DNA from: Anaerocolumna sp. AGMB13025
GTDB taxonomy: Bacteria; Bacillota; Clostridia; Lachnospirales; Lachnospiraceae
Reading direction: 5' to 3'
Assembly (NCBI RefSeq): GCF_029689925.1
Contig: NZ_CP121445.1
Coordinates: 5,068,501 to 5,132,500, forward strand
Length of the DNA: 64,000 nt
Part shown: in pieces, positions 25,623 through 35,078 of the stretch
How the letters are laid out: each line of letters begins with the position of its first letter
Position numbering within the stretch: the stretch's first letter is position 1
Made by a program: the position numbers and the translations under genes
Notes under the pieces: model-generated
Databases searched by the model: none
Told to the model about the DNA's origin: nothing
Seen by the model: only the letters and a program-made list of their open reading frames with translations

Positions 25623-26697
25623 ACTGCTCTTTATGCCTGCATTTATATTCAGTAATTGCTTTAATTAGGATTTCATTTTCCTTATGTTTTTTTACTGCTA
25701 TCCGAAAATACTCTGGTGTCAGTCCATGATAATTATCACACTGCCGTATCAGAATTCCTTTACCCAATAACCAGTCATACAAGCTTTCCCTGCATTTAAA
25801 AAACAAATAATTAGCAGCAGGTTTAAAAACCTTTAACCCCAGCTTCCTAAGGCTTTCATACAGATAGATTTTCTCTTCGCTAATCAGATCCTTTGATTTT
25901 AGCCGGTAGGACTCCTCTTTTAAAGCTTGTATTCCTGCAACCTGAGCCGGTATGGATACATTCCAGGCAGGTCCCATAGCCGACATAAGCCTTAACAGCT
26001 TTTCGCTGCTGCATAACCCGTAGCCTAGCCTTATACCGGCCATTGCATAGATCTTGGTAAATGCCTTTAAGAGAAATATTTTATCATTTCCTTCCAGATA
26101 TTTTTTCACGGAATATGCTTCTGCCTCGTCTGTAAAATCAAGGAAACATTCATCCATAACCAGAAAAATATGATACTTATGACAATATTTTATTATATCT
26201 TTTAAAAGCCCAGGGGATATAAGCGCGCCGGTAGGATTATTGGGGTTGCATAAAAACAACAGATCCAGTGTCTCATTAAGTTCTTCCAGTAATCTTTCCG
26301 TTACCAGAAAGTCCTCCGCTTCTGTTAAGTAAGCGTATTCCAACTCACAGCCGACTTCCTTTAATGCCTTTTCATACTCTGAGAAAGACGGAGCTGTAAC
26401 CATTGCTTTCTTCGGCTTTATTGCATAACATAACCGGAAGATCAAATCCGAAGCACCATTCCCGCAGATTATATAATTTCTGTTAATCTCCTCATAGTCA
26501 CTGAGGGCAGTTATTAATCCCGTGCAGCAATTATCCGGATATAAGGAATATTCCTCCATATGTTTGATAAGGGCATCTTTTACCCCTTCAGGAAGCCCAA
26601 AAGGATTGGTATTCACAGAAAAATCCCAGGTTATTTCTTTATCATATATCTCACCGCCATGCCGGTATAACTTCTGCTCCATTATACTCCCATCCAC
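25621..26697 (-). CDS. cobD: threonine-phosphate decarboxylase (CobD type)
   Basis: 358 residues; a second in-frame ATG at 26682 is also plausible, since neither has ideal Shine-Dalgarno spacing. A PLP enzyme related to histidinol-phosphate aminotransferase. The RHGG start and DFSVNTNPFG motif mark the CobD subgroup, which makes (R)-1-aminopropan-2-yl phosphate for the nucleotide loop of B12. The PLP Lys is in LLKAFTKIYAMAG. It lies between cbiB, whose product uses its product, and cbiP. Confidence 0.92.
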   Translation of the reverse strand: MDGSIMEQKLYRHGGEIYDKEITWDFSVNTNPFGLPEGVKDALIKHMEEYSLYPDNCCTGLITALSDYEEINRNYIICGNGASDLIFRLCYAIKPKKAMVTAPSFSEYEKALKEVGCELEYAYLTEAEDFLVTERLLEELNETLDLLFLCNPNNPTGALISPGLLKDIIKYCHKYHIFLVMDECFLDFTDEAEAYSVKKYLEGNDKIFLLKAFTKIYAMAGIRLGYGLCSSEKLLRLMSAMGPAWNVSIPAQVAGIQALKEESYRLKSKDLISEEKIYLYESLRKLGLKVFKPAANYLFFKCRESLYDWLLGKGILIRQCDNYHGLTPEYFRIAVKKHKENEILIKAITEYKCRHKEQ

Positions 26698-26766
26698 TCC
26701 AAACTACGGAGTTTTTATGTTTTAAACTATATAATTCTTGCTAACAAGCTGGTACTTATATATCAC

Positions 26767-27756
26767 TTATATAACTGCTGCCATTACCTTTACCACTAGT
26801 AATTTTAGAAGTATCAATACGATTACTGCCAAAAGGGATACTGCGTATAATAAACGGTTTACCCTCTTAATGTCTTCCGCCTCTATCTGTCTCGTTTCAT
26901 CACCTATCGTAGGTTTTTTATGAAGTTTTCCAAAGTAATAGGCATCGCCGGCAAGTTTAAGTCCCAGGGCTCCGGCGCATACTGCTTCGGTCTGGGCAGA
27001 ATTAGGACTGGAGTGATTGTGTCTATCCCTTTTATAAATCTTTGCTGCTCCCTTTTTATCAAGACCTGCCATAGGGCAGACCAGAATCATAAGCAAGGCT
27101 GCCAGCCTTGCAGGTATATAATTAACCACATCATCAAGCTTTGCAGCAATTCTGCCAAAATACAGATAAGCATCGTTTTTGTAACCAATCATGGAATCCA
27201 TAGTATTTACTGCTTTATAGAAAAAACCCAGAACCGGACCGCCTATCGCAATATAAAACATTGGAGCTATGACTCCGTCAGAGGTATTCTCGGCAACAGT
27301 TTCCACTGCTGCTTTAGCCACCCCTGTCTCATCCAGTTTATCCGTATCCCTGCCCACAATCATGGACACGTTGTATCTGGCTTCTGATATATTATTATTT
27401 TTAAGTGAGTCATAAACCCTCATGCTTTCCACCTTTAGGCATTTTGTAGCCAATATTTGATAACACATAATACTTTCTGCTATAAATCCTAACCAAGGGA
27501 GATACTGATAAAGGAAATACAACATAAGGAAAGGGATTGCTGTGGATATAATAAGAACCAGAATTACCAGAATGGCTCCTCCATAAATCAGGCTGCTTGG
27601 CGTATTTTTAACATGCTTTCTAACTAATTTCTCTGTTTTACCAATCAAACTTCCAATAAATCGTATAGGATGTGGTAGCCAGTAAGGATCACCGAAAATT
27701 AAATCAAGTATATAACCTGCCGCAAATGCTGCTATAGAATAATAAATCATATTCAA
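26767..27756 (-). CDS. cbiB: adenosylcobinamide-phosphate synthase
   Basis: 329 residues, an integral membrane protein with about five hydrophobic segments. The N-terminal FGDPYWLPHPIRFIG and the ENTSDGVIAPMFY motif are family hallmarks. It joins aminopropanol (phosphate) to adenosylcobyric acid. It starts 6 bases after the cobC stop and is followed by cobD. Confidence 0.95.
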   Translation of the reverse strand: MNMIYYSIAAFAAGYILDLIFGDPYWLPHPIRFIGSLIGKTEKLVRKHVKNTPSSLIYGGAILVILVLIISTAIPFLMLYFLYQYLPWLGFIAESIMCYQILATKCLKVESMRVYDSLKNNNISEARYNVSMIVGRDTDKLDETGVAKAAVETVAENTSDGVIAPMFYIAIGGPVLGFFYKAVNTMDSMIGYKNDAYLYFGRIAAKLDDVVNYIPARLAALLMILVCPMAGLDKKGAAKIYKRDRHNHSSPNSAQTEAVCAGALGLKLAGDAYYFGKLHKKPTIGDETRQIEAEDIKRVNRLLYAVSLLAVIVLILLKLLVVKVMAAVI

Positions 27757-27762
27757 GCTTCC

Positions 27763-28677
27763 TTAACCTCCTAACTTTCTTATGAGTTTTATGTTTTTTA
27801 AAGTTTTTTTCTGATTCTTGGTTATCTTTTTTTCGTTTATATGGTTCTCATTTATCTGATTTTCATTTTTTTGATTTTCATTTTTTTGATTCTCATTTAT
27901 CTGATTTTTATTTATTTGATTATCATTTACTGAATTTATTTGATTCCCATTTATTTGATTATCATTTATTGAATTTATTTGATTCCCATTTATTTGATTT
28001 TCATCTAATTGATTCTCATCTATTGTATATTCCATCAGTTCGCATTCATAACCTTCGCCGTTACTTAGCTGCCAGTCATAAAAACCTTTTTCCGGCAGCC
28101 CGTACTTTTCCAATATAGCCATAATAGTGCCTCCATGGACAATCAGGGCAATGGCTTTATTGGCGACTTTATTATCGCTGTCTTTCGTATTGTCTTTTGA
28201 AATATGTGCCAGGCTTTCTTTCACGAGATGGTCTGTACTGCTTTTCCAACTATCCCCTTTACTAACTTTCAAATTATCTTCCACAATCTCTTTGAACGCT
28301 TCCTGACAGCGTTTTTTAAAACTTTCCGGGTCTTCACCGGAGGGAAATTTCTGTTTCCCTCCACTTTCTATCCAGTTTTTGTAGTCTTCATTTTTCGATA
28401 ATTCCAGATAGTTTTTATTTTCAAAATCTCCAAAATCACATTCTGTTAAATTACTGCAAAGGATATAATCCTGGTCCGGGTAAATTAACCTGGCAGTTTC
28501 TATGCATCGTTTTAATGGACTGACATAAACGGCATCTGCTTTTGGGTACCGCTTTTTACCCACATACTCTTTCATTTTTGCAAACCCTTCGCTGCACAAA
28601 GGCTCGTCAGTTCGTCCGATATATCTCTTTTCCTTATTACCTTCTGTCATTCCGTGCCGGATTAAAATTATATTCAT
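27763..28677 (-). CDS. cobC: alpha-ribazole phosphatase-like enzyme with repeat tail
   Basis: 304 residues from ATG 28677, which overlaps the upstream stop as ATGA. The histidine phosphatase fold has RHG at 7-9, Arg in SPLKRCIETA and the second His in VHGGTI (about 181). It likely removes phosphate from alpha-ribazole phosphate or adenosylcobalamin phosphate. Two oddities: a polar insert at about 138-172, and a C-terminal tail (about 221-290) made of NQINE/NQING-type pentapeptide repeats, then a basic end. Family members are usually about 200 residues, so about a third of the protein is added low-complexity sequence. The catalytic part is intact. Confidence 0.87.
   Translation of the reverse strand: MNIILIRHGMTEGNKEKRYIGRTDEPLCSEGFAKMKEYVGKKRYPKADAVYVSPLKRCIETARLIYPDQDYILCSNLTECDFGDFENKNYLELSKNEDYKNWIESGGKQKFPSGEDPESFKKRCQEAFKEIVEDNLKVSKGDSWKSSTDHLVKESLAHISKDNTKDSDNKVANKAIALIVHGGTIMAILEKYGLPEKGFYDWQLSNGEGYECELMEYTIDENQLDENQINGNQINSINDNQINGNQINSVNDNQINKNQINENQKNENQKNENQINENHINEKKITKNQKKTLKNIKLIRKLGG
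27838..28017 (-). repeat. 15-bp in-frame repeats in the cobC tail
   Basis: About a dozen copies of a 15-base unit (type AATCAAATAAATGGG, coding NQING/NQINE/NQKNE), some grouped in a 30-base higher-order unit with NSINDNQI. The reading frame is preserved. Confidence 0.9.
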
Positions 28678-29138
28678 TTTATTGTCATCCCCAATCCGCA
28701 TACAACCCTGACAACACGCTCTGAGTAAGCCGCCAGTCTGCATAAGCAGCGGCCTACGGTTTCTCTGTAAACCCTGTCTGCTTTATCCATGGGCACAATT
28801 CCATAACCCAATTCATTACAGATAATAACCGCTGATGGATTGCCGGCAATCAATTCCTCCATAACAGCTGCCAGCCTATGATGGGGTTCTGTAAAATTGC
28901 CGCTTTTCAGGTGAGGATAGGCGCTTAAGTCAACATCCGGCAGATCGCTATTTTCTTGGGCAGTCTCCAAAAGCCGTTTTATAAATACATGTAAATGATT
29001 AATTACCGGCTTTGTAAGTATCTCCTCCATAGAACAGTCTTTCCCGTCACAGATTTCTCTGCTGTCTTTTGCCAGTCCTTTTTCCCTGCATACAAAGTTC
29101 AGTTTTCCCTGGCTCATACCGCCAATATATAATTCCAT
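28674..29138 (-). CDS. CobU-like protein with degenerate P-loop
   Basis: 154 residues. The C-terminal half matches CobU (VIICNELGYGIVPMDKADRVYRETVGRC..VVCGLGMTIK). The N-terminal P-loop is altered: GGMSQGKLNF replaces GGxxSGKSxx, with Leu where the Mg-binding Ser/Thr should be. The segment with the guanylylated His is not evident. A second, P-loop-intact CobU gene lies two genes upstream. The two may divide the kinase and guanylyltransferase roles or act as a complex, or this copy may be decaying. It sits between cobS and cobC and overlaps cobC as ATGA. Confidence 0.72.
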   Translation of the reverse strand: MELYIGGMSQGKLNFVCREKGLAKDSREICDGKDCSMEEILTKPVINHLHVFIKRLLETAQENSDLPDVDLSAYPHLKSGNFTEPHHRLAAVMEELIAGNPSAVIICNELGYGIVPMDKADRVYRETVGRCLCRLAAYSERVVRVVCGLGMTIK

Positions 29139-29343
29139 ATACTCGTATAATCCAATTTATTAGATGGTTATTGGATTTTCCTCTCTCCCAAAATATTCTT
29201 GGGTATTTCTTACTGTCACTGACCTATTTCAAAAAGGCCACAATACTTCTGTATTTTCAAAGCTACTGCTTTATCAGTTTTTAGGTGATAACACAGCTTT
29301 CATCTATTACTGTAATTTTTAGTTCTTTCTATGATAAATCCTA

Positions 29344-30099
29344 TTACATTATTACCGCTGCAAAAATCACCATGGCTAATTCACATAACTGCAAGAAAAA
29401 TCCCGCCAAATCTCCCGTTATACCTCCGAACTCTTTATAGGATACCCGCCTGTAATACCAAAACACGATGCCAGCTGCAAATAACAGCGTAATTCCGCCT
29501 TTTCTGTCCACATACACCATAGCACAGGCACATACCAGAATCAGGATACCTAATACTACTCCAGTAACTTTTCTGTGGGCTGATGACGAAAATGTATACA
29601 AAAGCCCTTCTTTTTTTGCTGACCGGAATAATACCAGTGATAAACCGCTAAGTGCTCTGGAAAGGATAAAGCCGAAACCAATTAACAGATATGCTCTCAG
29701 ACTTCTTAGCTCTGTCAGAGCTCCGAAATACAGGATTAGATAGATGCTTAAAGAAATCACCGCAAAAGCCCCGGTATGGGGATCTTTTAAAATCTCAAGT
29801 TTCCGCTCCCTTGGCTGGTAGGAACTTCGTGCATCTGCCGTATCTGCAAATCCGTCTAAATGAATTCCCCCCGATATAAAAACAGGAATAGCCAGAGCCA
29901 CCGCCGCCTGAAAGGCGCTGCCAAACCCAAGGATGTTGGATAATTGCCACCAACTGCACATAAGTCCGCCGATTACCGCACCGATAAAAGGGAAAAAAAT
30001 CAGAGAATATTTCATATTTTTCTCATTCCATTCCACTCTTGGCATAGGGAGTTTGGAATAGGTGGAAAATGCTATAATCATTGATTTTAAGAGAGTCAT
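29344..30099 (-). CDS. cobS: adenosylcobinamide-GDP ribazoletransferase (cobalamin-5'-phosphate synthase)
   Basis: 251 residues from ATG 30099, chosen for GAAAGGAAAG upstream, the ATGA overlap with cobU and the family start LLKSMIIAFSTYSKLPMP. It has several membrane segments and the conserved GGIHLDGFADTADA(R)SS motif. It joins alpha-ribazole (phosphate) to adenosylcobinamide-GDP, the last assembly step. About 205 bases separate it from the CobU-like gene downstream, with no clear feature between. Confidence 0.94.
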   Translation of the reverse strand: MTLLKSMIIAFSTYSKLPMPRVEWNEKNMKYSLIFFPFIGAVIGGLMCSWWQLSNILGFGSAFQAAVALAIPVFISGGIHLDGFADTADARSSYQPRERKLEILKDPHTGAFAVISLSIYLILYFGALTELRSLRAYLLIGFGFILSRALSGLSLVLFRSAKKEGLLYTFSSSAHRKVTGVVLGILILVCACAMVYVDRKGGITLLFAAGIVFWYYRRVSYKEFGGITGDLAGFFLQLCELAMVIFAAVIM

Positions 30100-30938
30100 A
30101 CTATCTTTCCTTTCTGGCATACCGGTATCCCACATACCACTTCATATACACAGTCCGCTTTCATAGCAATACGGCAGTTTATTTCTCCTAACAGTTTTAT
30201 GTAACGGTTGGTTTCCTCGTATATTGAACCATTATCAGAAAATACCTCATTGGAAACGATGATAACCTGCTCACATACTTGTTCTAACTGTGTAATGCCA
30301 TTTATGATTTCTTCTATTATCAAACTATCCCTATCTTTAATGGCACCATCGTTATTTACATTGCTTTCTTTGTATGAATTACTTTCTTTATTCGCATTGC
30401 CTTCTTTATTTGCATTGCCTTCTTTATTTGCATTGCTTTCTTTATTCGCATTGCCTTCTTTATTTGCATTGCCTTCTTTATTTGCATTGCTTTCTTTATT
30501 CGCATTGCCTTCTTTATTTATACTGTCATCTTTATATACATTGTCATCTTTGTTCACAATACCGTCAGCCCTTACAAGACATTCAATATCTGTAATGCTG
30601 TTTTTATTCACAACTATGTCTATCTTTGCATTATCGTTTTTATGCACAAACCCGTCTTCACTATACATCTCATTCGCCAGCAGGTTTGACATGCATTCCA
30701 ATAAGACAACAGGAGAATTCTTAAGCCTGATCCCCTGTAAGTCTGTATAACATTCCAAGGTCTTAAATCCTTTATCTCTGCGTTGTTCCTGATGTCGGGC
30801 AATTCTTTGAAGGCTTTCGTTATCCTGAGGCATCATTGTGGCAATATAAAGTAACTCGCTGCTCTTTTGCTTTACAGCCAGATTTTCTGCGAATTCCGAT
30901 TTGCCGCTGCCGCTACCGCCGGTAATTAATAGTATCAT
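30096..30938 (-). CDS. cobU: adenosylcobinamide kinase/guanylyltransferase with repeat insertion
   Basis: 280 residues from ATG 30938. This start matches the family N-terminus and has a GGG ribosome site 7 nt upstream inside the recurrent leader element. Walker A GGSGSGKS is at 7-14, and the guanylyl-accepting His is probably His49 in ARHQEQRR. About 105 residues (about 100-205) split the enzyme, including eight hexapeptide units NANKEG/NANKES. CobU is normally about 180 residues, so the insert explains the excess. The C-terminal part (VSNEVFSDNGS..GIPVCQKG) is diverged, lacking the usual NEVG-G-VP pattern that the neighbouring paralogue keeps. Confidence 0.85.
   Translation of the reverse strand: MILLITGGSGSGKSEFAENLAVKQKSSELLYIATMMPQDNESLQRIARHQEQRRDKGFKTLECYTDLQGIRLKNSPVVLLECMSNLLANEMYSEDGFVHKNDNAKIDIVVNKNSITDIECLVRADGIVNKDDNVYKDDSINKEGNANKESNANKEGNANKEGNANKESNANKEGNANKEGNANKESNSYKESNVNNDGAIKDRDSLIIEEIINGITQLEQVCEQVIIVSNEVFSDNGSIYEETNRYIKLLGEINCRIAMKADCVYEVVCGIPVCQKGKIV
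30369..30520 (-). repeat. 18-bp in-frame repeats inside cobU
   Basis: About eight near-identical 18-base units encoding NANKEG or NANKES. They lie in the loop between the guanylyltransferase N-half and the C-terminal half. Confidence 0.92.
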
Positions 30939-31024
30939 GCTTAAACCCATTGCCAATCACAGGCTCACCTGTGATACTGCCACAACTATAACAGAGTGAA
31001 AGAATCTCACTGTGGCACCTTTCT
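30938..31024 (-). promoter_or_regulatory. recurrent two-hairpin leader element, copy A (before cobU)
   Basis: Minus strand order: AGAAAGG, GCCAC, an inner hairpin AGTGA/TCACT, GTGGC closing the outer stem, AGT, then stem ATCACAGG/CCTGTGAT around TGAG, then TTGGCAATGGG, 7 nt and ATG. Copies B (before secD) and C (before the SDR gene) share the layout, with compensatory changes. The GGG acts as the ribosome site, so translational control is plausible. It lies inside the cobalamin operon, after cobT. Confidence 0.75.
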
Positions 31025-31045
31025 TACTAAATTTCCTTTCACTCT

Positions 31046-32143
31046 TTACCTCTTTTCAGGCCATCTGGGATCGTACCGTTCATATGCCTTAACGTTAATC
31101 GCTTCAAAGGTGGAATTAAAGTGGTATACTTTTAGTATCATATCCAGCAGAGGAAATAACAAGGCGGTGCCGGTTCCTTCCCCCAGTGCCAGCTTGCCGT
31201 GTATTACCGGAGAAAGTCCCAGTTCCTCCATAATCCTTACACTGGCAGGTTCCTTGCTCATATGGGAGGGAATTATAATATTTAAGGTCTCTGCATTTAA
31301 CCTTACTGCGATTAAGGCCGCCACAGAAGATATGACCCCATCAATTACAACAGGTATGCCGTACCGCAGCCCTCCAAGGAAAAGTCCCGTCATTCCGGCT
31401 ATATCATAGCCACCCAGTTTTGAAAGAACCTCTATGGGGTCATTGGGGTCTGGGCGGTTAACCGCAATCGCTTCCTTGATAACCCTTATCTTTCTGGCAA
31501 GACCCTCTACCGATAAACCAGCTCCTCTGCCCGTTACTTTTTCTACAGACATTTTAAGTAAGACGCTGGCAACGGCACTGCTGGTAGTGGTATTTCCAAT
31601 CCCCATCTCGCCGGTTCCGATCATTTGATACCCTTCCTCTTTTAACTCTTTTACTAAGCTGATTCCGGTTTCGATGGCGGTTTCTGCCTGAAGCCTTGTC
31701 ATTGCTGGTCCTTTGGTGATATTACCGGTTCCATAACTGATCTTTTTATTATGTAACCCCTCCACCTGTAAATCCTTTGCGATTCCTATGTCCACCGGTA
31801 TGACTTTAGCACCGGCGGCCATAGCCATAAGGTTAATACTAGCAATCCCTTTTGCAAAATTCTCAGCTACCACAGCCGTAACCGAACTGTCAGTCTGGGT
31901 TACCTGCTCCGCCACTACGCCGTTATCACTGCACATAATTACCACAGCTTTTTTGCCAATATCCACCTGCTCACTATTTTGAATACCAGCAATCTTAATT
32001 ATGATATCTTCAAATATTCCCAAGCTCCCAATGGGCTTTGCGATACTGTCCCAATGTTTTTTACAGGCTGCCATGGCCAAAACGCTCATTTCCCAGTTCT
32101 TATTAGCTCCAGTCCACTTGTTCCTCTGCTCACCCTTTTTCAT
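31046..32143 (-). CDS. cobT: nicotinate-nucleotide--dimethylbenzimidazole phosphoribosyltransferase
   Basis: 365 residues from ATG 32143, with GGTGG and GGAGG upstream; the frame stays open further upstream but overlaps cbiA. It makes alpha-ribazole phosphate, the activated lower ligand. The family features DSIAKPIGSLG, MIGTGEMGIGNTTTSSA and the catalytic Glu in the LALGEGTG(T)A stretch are present. It lies 22 bases after cbiA. No lower-ligand synthesis genes (bza, bluB) are seen in this window. Confidence 0.95.
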   Translation of the reverse strand: MKKGEQRNKWTGANKNWEMSVLAMAACKKHWDSIAKPIGSLGIFEDIIIKIAGIQNSEQVDIGKKAVVIMCSDNGVVAEQVTQTDSSVTAVVAENFAKGIASINLMAMAAGAKVIPVDIGIAKDLQVEGLHNKKISYGTGNITKGPAMTRLQAETAIETGISLVKELKEEGYQMIGTGEMGIGNTTTSSAVASVLLKMSVEKVTGRGAGLSVEGLARKIRVIKEAIAVNRPDPNDPIEVLSKLGGYDIAGMTGLFLGGLRYGIPVVIDGVISSVAALIAVRLNAETLNIIIPSHMSKEPASVRIMEELGLSPVIHGKLALGEGTGTALLFPLLDMILKVYHFNSTFEAINVKAYERYDPRWPEKR

Positions 32144-32165
32144 ACCACCAAAGCCCTCCTTTCTA

Positions 32166-33557
32166 TTACTTATCGTTACGCTTGGTTCGATATTGACTGC
32201 ATTTATCCATAAACCGTACTGCAATAGACGGATTACCATAAAAATAAAGATGAGGAAATCCTGCGTAAAAAGTCTCTCCAGCATGGATACACTCCCACTC
32301 CCTTGTGTCATTTGGCTTCTCTGCATGAAAATCCATACCACAGTTATCGCTGTCCCAGTAATGAAACTCATGAGCTTTTATAAGCTCCTGCTTATTGGCA
32401 ACTAAACTGTCCTCGTTTCCTTTTAATTGAAGGTAACCAAACCGCTGCAGTCTTTCCGTTTTAAAACATCTGCCTTTGATAAATCCTGCCATAGGGTAAC
32501 TGGCTCCGTTCATATTTTCAAGACTTTCATGCAGATACATAAACCCGCCGCACTCTGCAATCGTTGGCATACCGCCATTTACTGCCGCTTTAATACTCTT
32601 TCGCATGGAAATGTTTTCTGATAGTTCTCTTGCATACAATTCCGGATACCCGCCACATAGCAAAAGTCCGTCTGTCCCTTTTGGCAGTGCCTTATCTTTT
32701 ATTGGGCTAAAGGGTATCAGCTTTGCTCCAAGTTTCTTTAACAGCTCCAGATTATCCCTATAGGTAAAACAAAAGGCTTCATCTTGAGCTACCGCAAGGG
32801 TTATCCCCATTTCGTCTGCAATATTTTCTTTATCATGAACGGATATGTCTGATTCACTTACCCTTATGGGGGGCGCTTCTTCTGCTAAGGCCAGGATTTC
32901 TTGAAGGTCTATTGTTTTAGAGAGTTTGTCCGCCAGTTGGTTTAAGGTTTCCTTAAGATCTATAATTTCCTCTGCGGTAACCAGTCCAAGATGCCTGCTT
33001 TTCAGACTGAATTCCGGCAGCTCAGGTACATACCCGCAGGCTTTTACGCCCAACGCTTCTGCCAGCTCCCTGGCTTTTTCATATAATCGTTGGGGCAGCC
33101 GGTTAAAGATTACTCCTTTTATATAGCTTTCTTTTTTGTAGGTAAGAAAGCCCTTTATGATTGCCCCAAGGGAGCCGCTTATACCTTTTGCATCTATAAT
33201 TAAGATAACCGGTGTTTTCGTCATCGCCGCTACGGAATAGGAACTTGCCGTATCGCTAAAACCCATTCCGTCATAATAGCCCATAACCCCTTCGATTACA
33301 CTAATATCTGTGTCTTTTGAGTTGTTATATAATAGCTCACAAAGTTTTTCTTCTCCGGTAAAAAAACTGTCCAGGTTACCCGATCTGGTACCAATTACTT
33401 TACCGTGAAACATAGGATCGATATAATCCGGTCCGCACTTAAAGGCGCTTACTCCGTATCCGCTATTGATTAACAGCTGCAAAATACCGCAGGTTATGGT
33501 AGTTTTACCGGCACCGCTTTTTGTACCTGCTAACATAAACCGTTTTATCTGGTTCAC
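32166..33557 (-). CDS. cbiA: cobyrinate a,c-diamide synthase
   Basis: 463 residues from a GTG start that overlaps the cbiET stop as GTGA. It amidates carboxylates a and c. The N-terminal synthetase part begins with RFMLAGTKSGAGKTTITCGI; the C-terminal glutaminase part has the nucleophile Cys in IAECGGFMYL and His in EFHYWD. It is the normal length for CbiA, without the inserts seen in cbiP. Confidence 0.95.
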   Translation of the reverse strand: MNQIKRFMLAGTKSGAGKTTITCGILQLLINSGYGVSAFKCGPDYIDPMFHGKVIGTRSGNLDSFFTGEEKLCELLYNNSKDTDISVIEGVMGYYDGMGFSDTASSYSVAAMTKTPVILIIDAKGISGSLGAIIKGFLTYKKESYIKGVIFNRLPQRLYEKARELAEALGVKACGYVPELPEFSLKSRHLGLVTAEEIIDLKETLNQLADKLSKTIDLQEILALAEEAPPIRVSESDISVHDKENIADEMGITLAVAQDEAFCFTYRDNLELLKKLGAKLIPFSPIKDKALPKGTDGLLLCGGYPELYARELSENISMRKSIKAAVNGGMPTIAECGGFMYLHESLENMNGASYPMAGFIKGRCFKTERLQRFGYLQLKGNEDSLVANKQELIKAHEFHYWDSDNCGMDFHAEKPNDTREWECIHAGETFYAGFPHLYFYGNPSIAVRFMDKCSQYRTKRNDK

Positions 33558-34756
33558 CCTTTATCCCCCCAGCCGCTTATTATAAATACCGGGTTCTGTC
33601 CCATGAGCATATGGTAACTACCGGCTTCTTTTGCCTTTGAAACTGATACCTGGATTACTTCTACTTCACAAAACCCATACTCCTTCATAAGCCTTATGGC
33701 TTCCGCCAGTGTTTCCAGTGCAATGGCTGTTATTACAAGTCTCAGGGACTTATTCTTCTCAAGAAGTACTTTTATAATTCCTTCCATACTGCCTTTGCTG
33801 CCACCGATAAAAGCAGCCTCCGGCTTGTTTAAATCCATGAGGGACTCTGGTGCAGTCCCTGGTATAACTTCTATATTGCCAAGGGCAAATTTATCTCTGT
33901 TTTTCCTTATTAATTCTACGCCTTCCATATTCTGCTCTATAGCATATACCCTGCCCCTTTTCGCAAGAAAAGCCATTTCAACAGAAACCGAACCGGTACC
34001 GGCGCCAATGTCATAAACGATGGAATCCTCTTTCAGTTTTAATTTACTTATAACAATGGCACGGACTTCACTTTTAGTCATGGGAATAGCTCCACGTATA
34101 AATTGTTCATCGGGAATGCCAATCCGGTATTGGGTATCATACTTATCATTTAGGATAAAAAGAGAACATAGCGGGGCAAATTCTTTATCCTTTAATTCCT
34201 CTGCCGTCCCTGCACTGATTCTCTCTGTCTGATAGGACAGATTTTCTCCGGCATAGATGAGAACCTCACCAAGACCAGCACAGCAAAGCCTTTCGCATAT
34301 GGCAGAAGTGTCCCCCGCCGTCAATACAAAGGTCTTTTTGTGCTGCTGCACTGCTAACTCCAGATTCTCCTTCCTTCCATGGAGGCTTAAAAGATACGCA
34401 TCTTCCCAGGACAGCTTAAGTACTGCACTGAAATAGGACAAGGTTGATATCCCCGGAACTACCTTTACTTCATATTCAGAAAGAAGGGGCAGTAAGGTCT
34501 GGGTACCACTGTAAAAACCTGTATCACCAGACATTAAAATTCCATAGTATTCCTGTTCCGTTGCTTCAATAAATTCCTTAATTTTCACCTGATCAAAGGA
34601 AAGAAGGCATGGTTTGCCCGCTGTGTTTACTGCCTCTATCATTCGTTTTGCACCAATCAGCACCTGAGCCTTTTCGATATGATATTTTCCCTCAAGGGTC
34701 AGGGTATCGGGATTTCCCATACCTATTCCTATTATAGCAATGTGTTTCCTCATCAT
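33554..34756 (-). CDS. cbiET: bifunctional cobalt-precorrin-7 C5-methyltransferase / C15-methyltransferase-decarboxylase
   Basis: 400 residues, a fusion. Residues about 1-205 are CbiE (class III methyltransferase; IGIGMGNPDTLTLEGK start and LMSGDTGFYSG). Residues about 210-400 are CbiT (class I fold; VYDIGAGTGSVSVEMA SAM site and AFIGGSKGSMEGI). The fusion (CobL type) does both C5 and C15 methylation with loss of the C12 acetate carboxyl. It overlaps cbiA by 4 bases. Confidence 0.94.
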   Translation of the reverse strand: MMRKHIAIIGIGMGNPDTLTLEGKYHIEKAQVLIGAKRMIEAVNTAGKPCLLSFDQVKIKEFIEATEQEYYGILMSGDTGFYSGTQTLLPLLSEYEVKVVPGISTLSYFSAVLKLSWEDAYLLSLHGRKENLELAVQQHKKTFVLTAGDTSAICERLCCAGLGEVLIYAGENLSYQTERISAGTAEELKDKEFAPLCSLFILNDKYDTQYRIGIPDEQFIRGAIPMTKSEVRAIVISKLKLKEDSIVYDIGAGTGSVSVEMAFLAKRGRVYAIEQNMEGVELIRKNRDKFALGNIEVIPGTAPESLMDLNKPEAAFIGGSKGSMEGIIKVLLEKNKSLRLVITAIALETLAEAIRLMKEYGFCEVEVIQVSVSKAKEAGSYHMLMGQNPVFIISGWGDKG

Positions 34757-35070
34757 TTACTCCATCTGCCCTGGTCCAGATATATAAATACTGTAGTATT
34801 CTGCTGGGCTGAGTAGATTAACTTTAATCTATACCAATTCGGTTGACTAAAAGTTATCTAATGTCCTATAGTAGCTCATAATTTCACTATCTTCTGTCAA
34901 GAACTTTAAACTTCTTAGCTTATTAAATTCCGTGAATTTAAATCTACGTTTACTTTTTTGTTTTCATAAGTTTAAGTTCTATAAATTTTAATCTTGATTA
35001 CTTTTTATGCTTCATGGCTTTTTTATGCTCCATAGCTTTTATACTCCATAGCTTTTATACTCCATAGCTT
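34757..35070. other. long gap within the cobalamin operon
   Basis: About 310 AT-rich bases between cbiJ and cbiET. The right part consists of repeats that begin at the cbiJ stop codon; the rest shows no gene or strong hairpin. Confidence 0.5.
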
Positions 35071-35078
35071 TTATGCTC
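34998..35078 (-). repeat. about five tandem 16-bp repeats starting at the cbiJ stop
   Basis: On the minus strand the unit CTATGGAGTATAAAAG (variants with GCATAAAA) repeats about five times. The first unit is the end of cbiJ itself (CCATGGAGCATAA), so the array looks like repeated duplication of the last codons and stop of the gene. Confidence 0.88.

Noticed and set aside
30208..30750. Long Leu/Ser-rich plus-strand open frames opposite cobU
   Set aside because: They arise from the 18-bp repeat inside cobU read in antisense. The minus-strand frame has the enzyme motifs.
31046..32371. cobT extended to an upstream start at 32371
   Set aside because: That would overlap cbiA by about 200 bases with low-similarity sequence. 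ATG 32143 has ribosome-site sequence and the family N-terminus.
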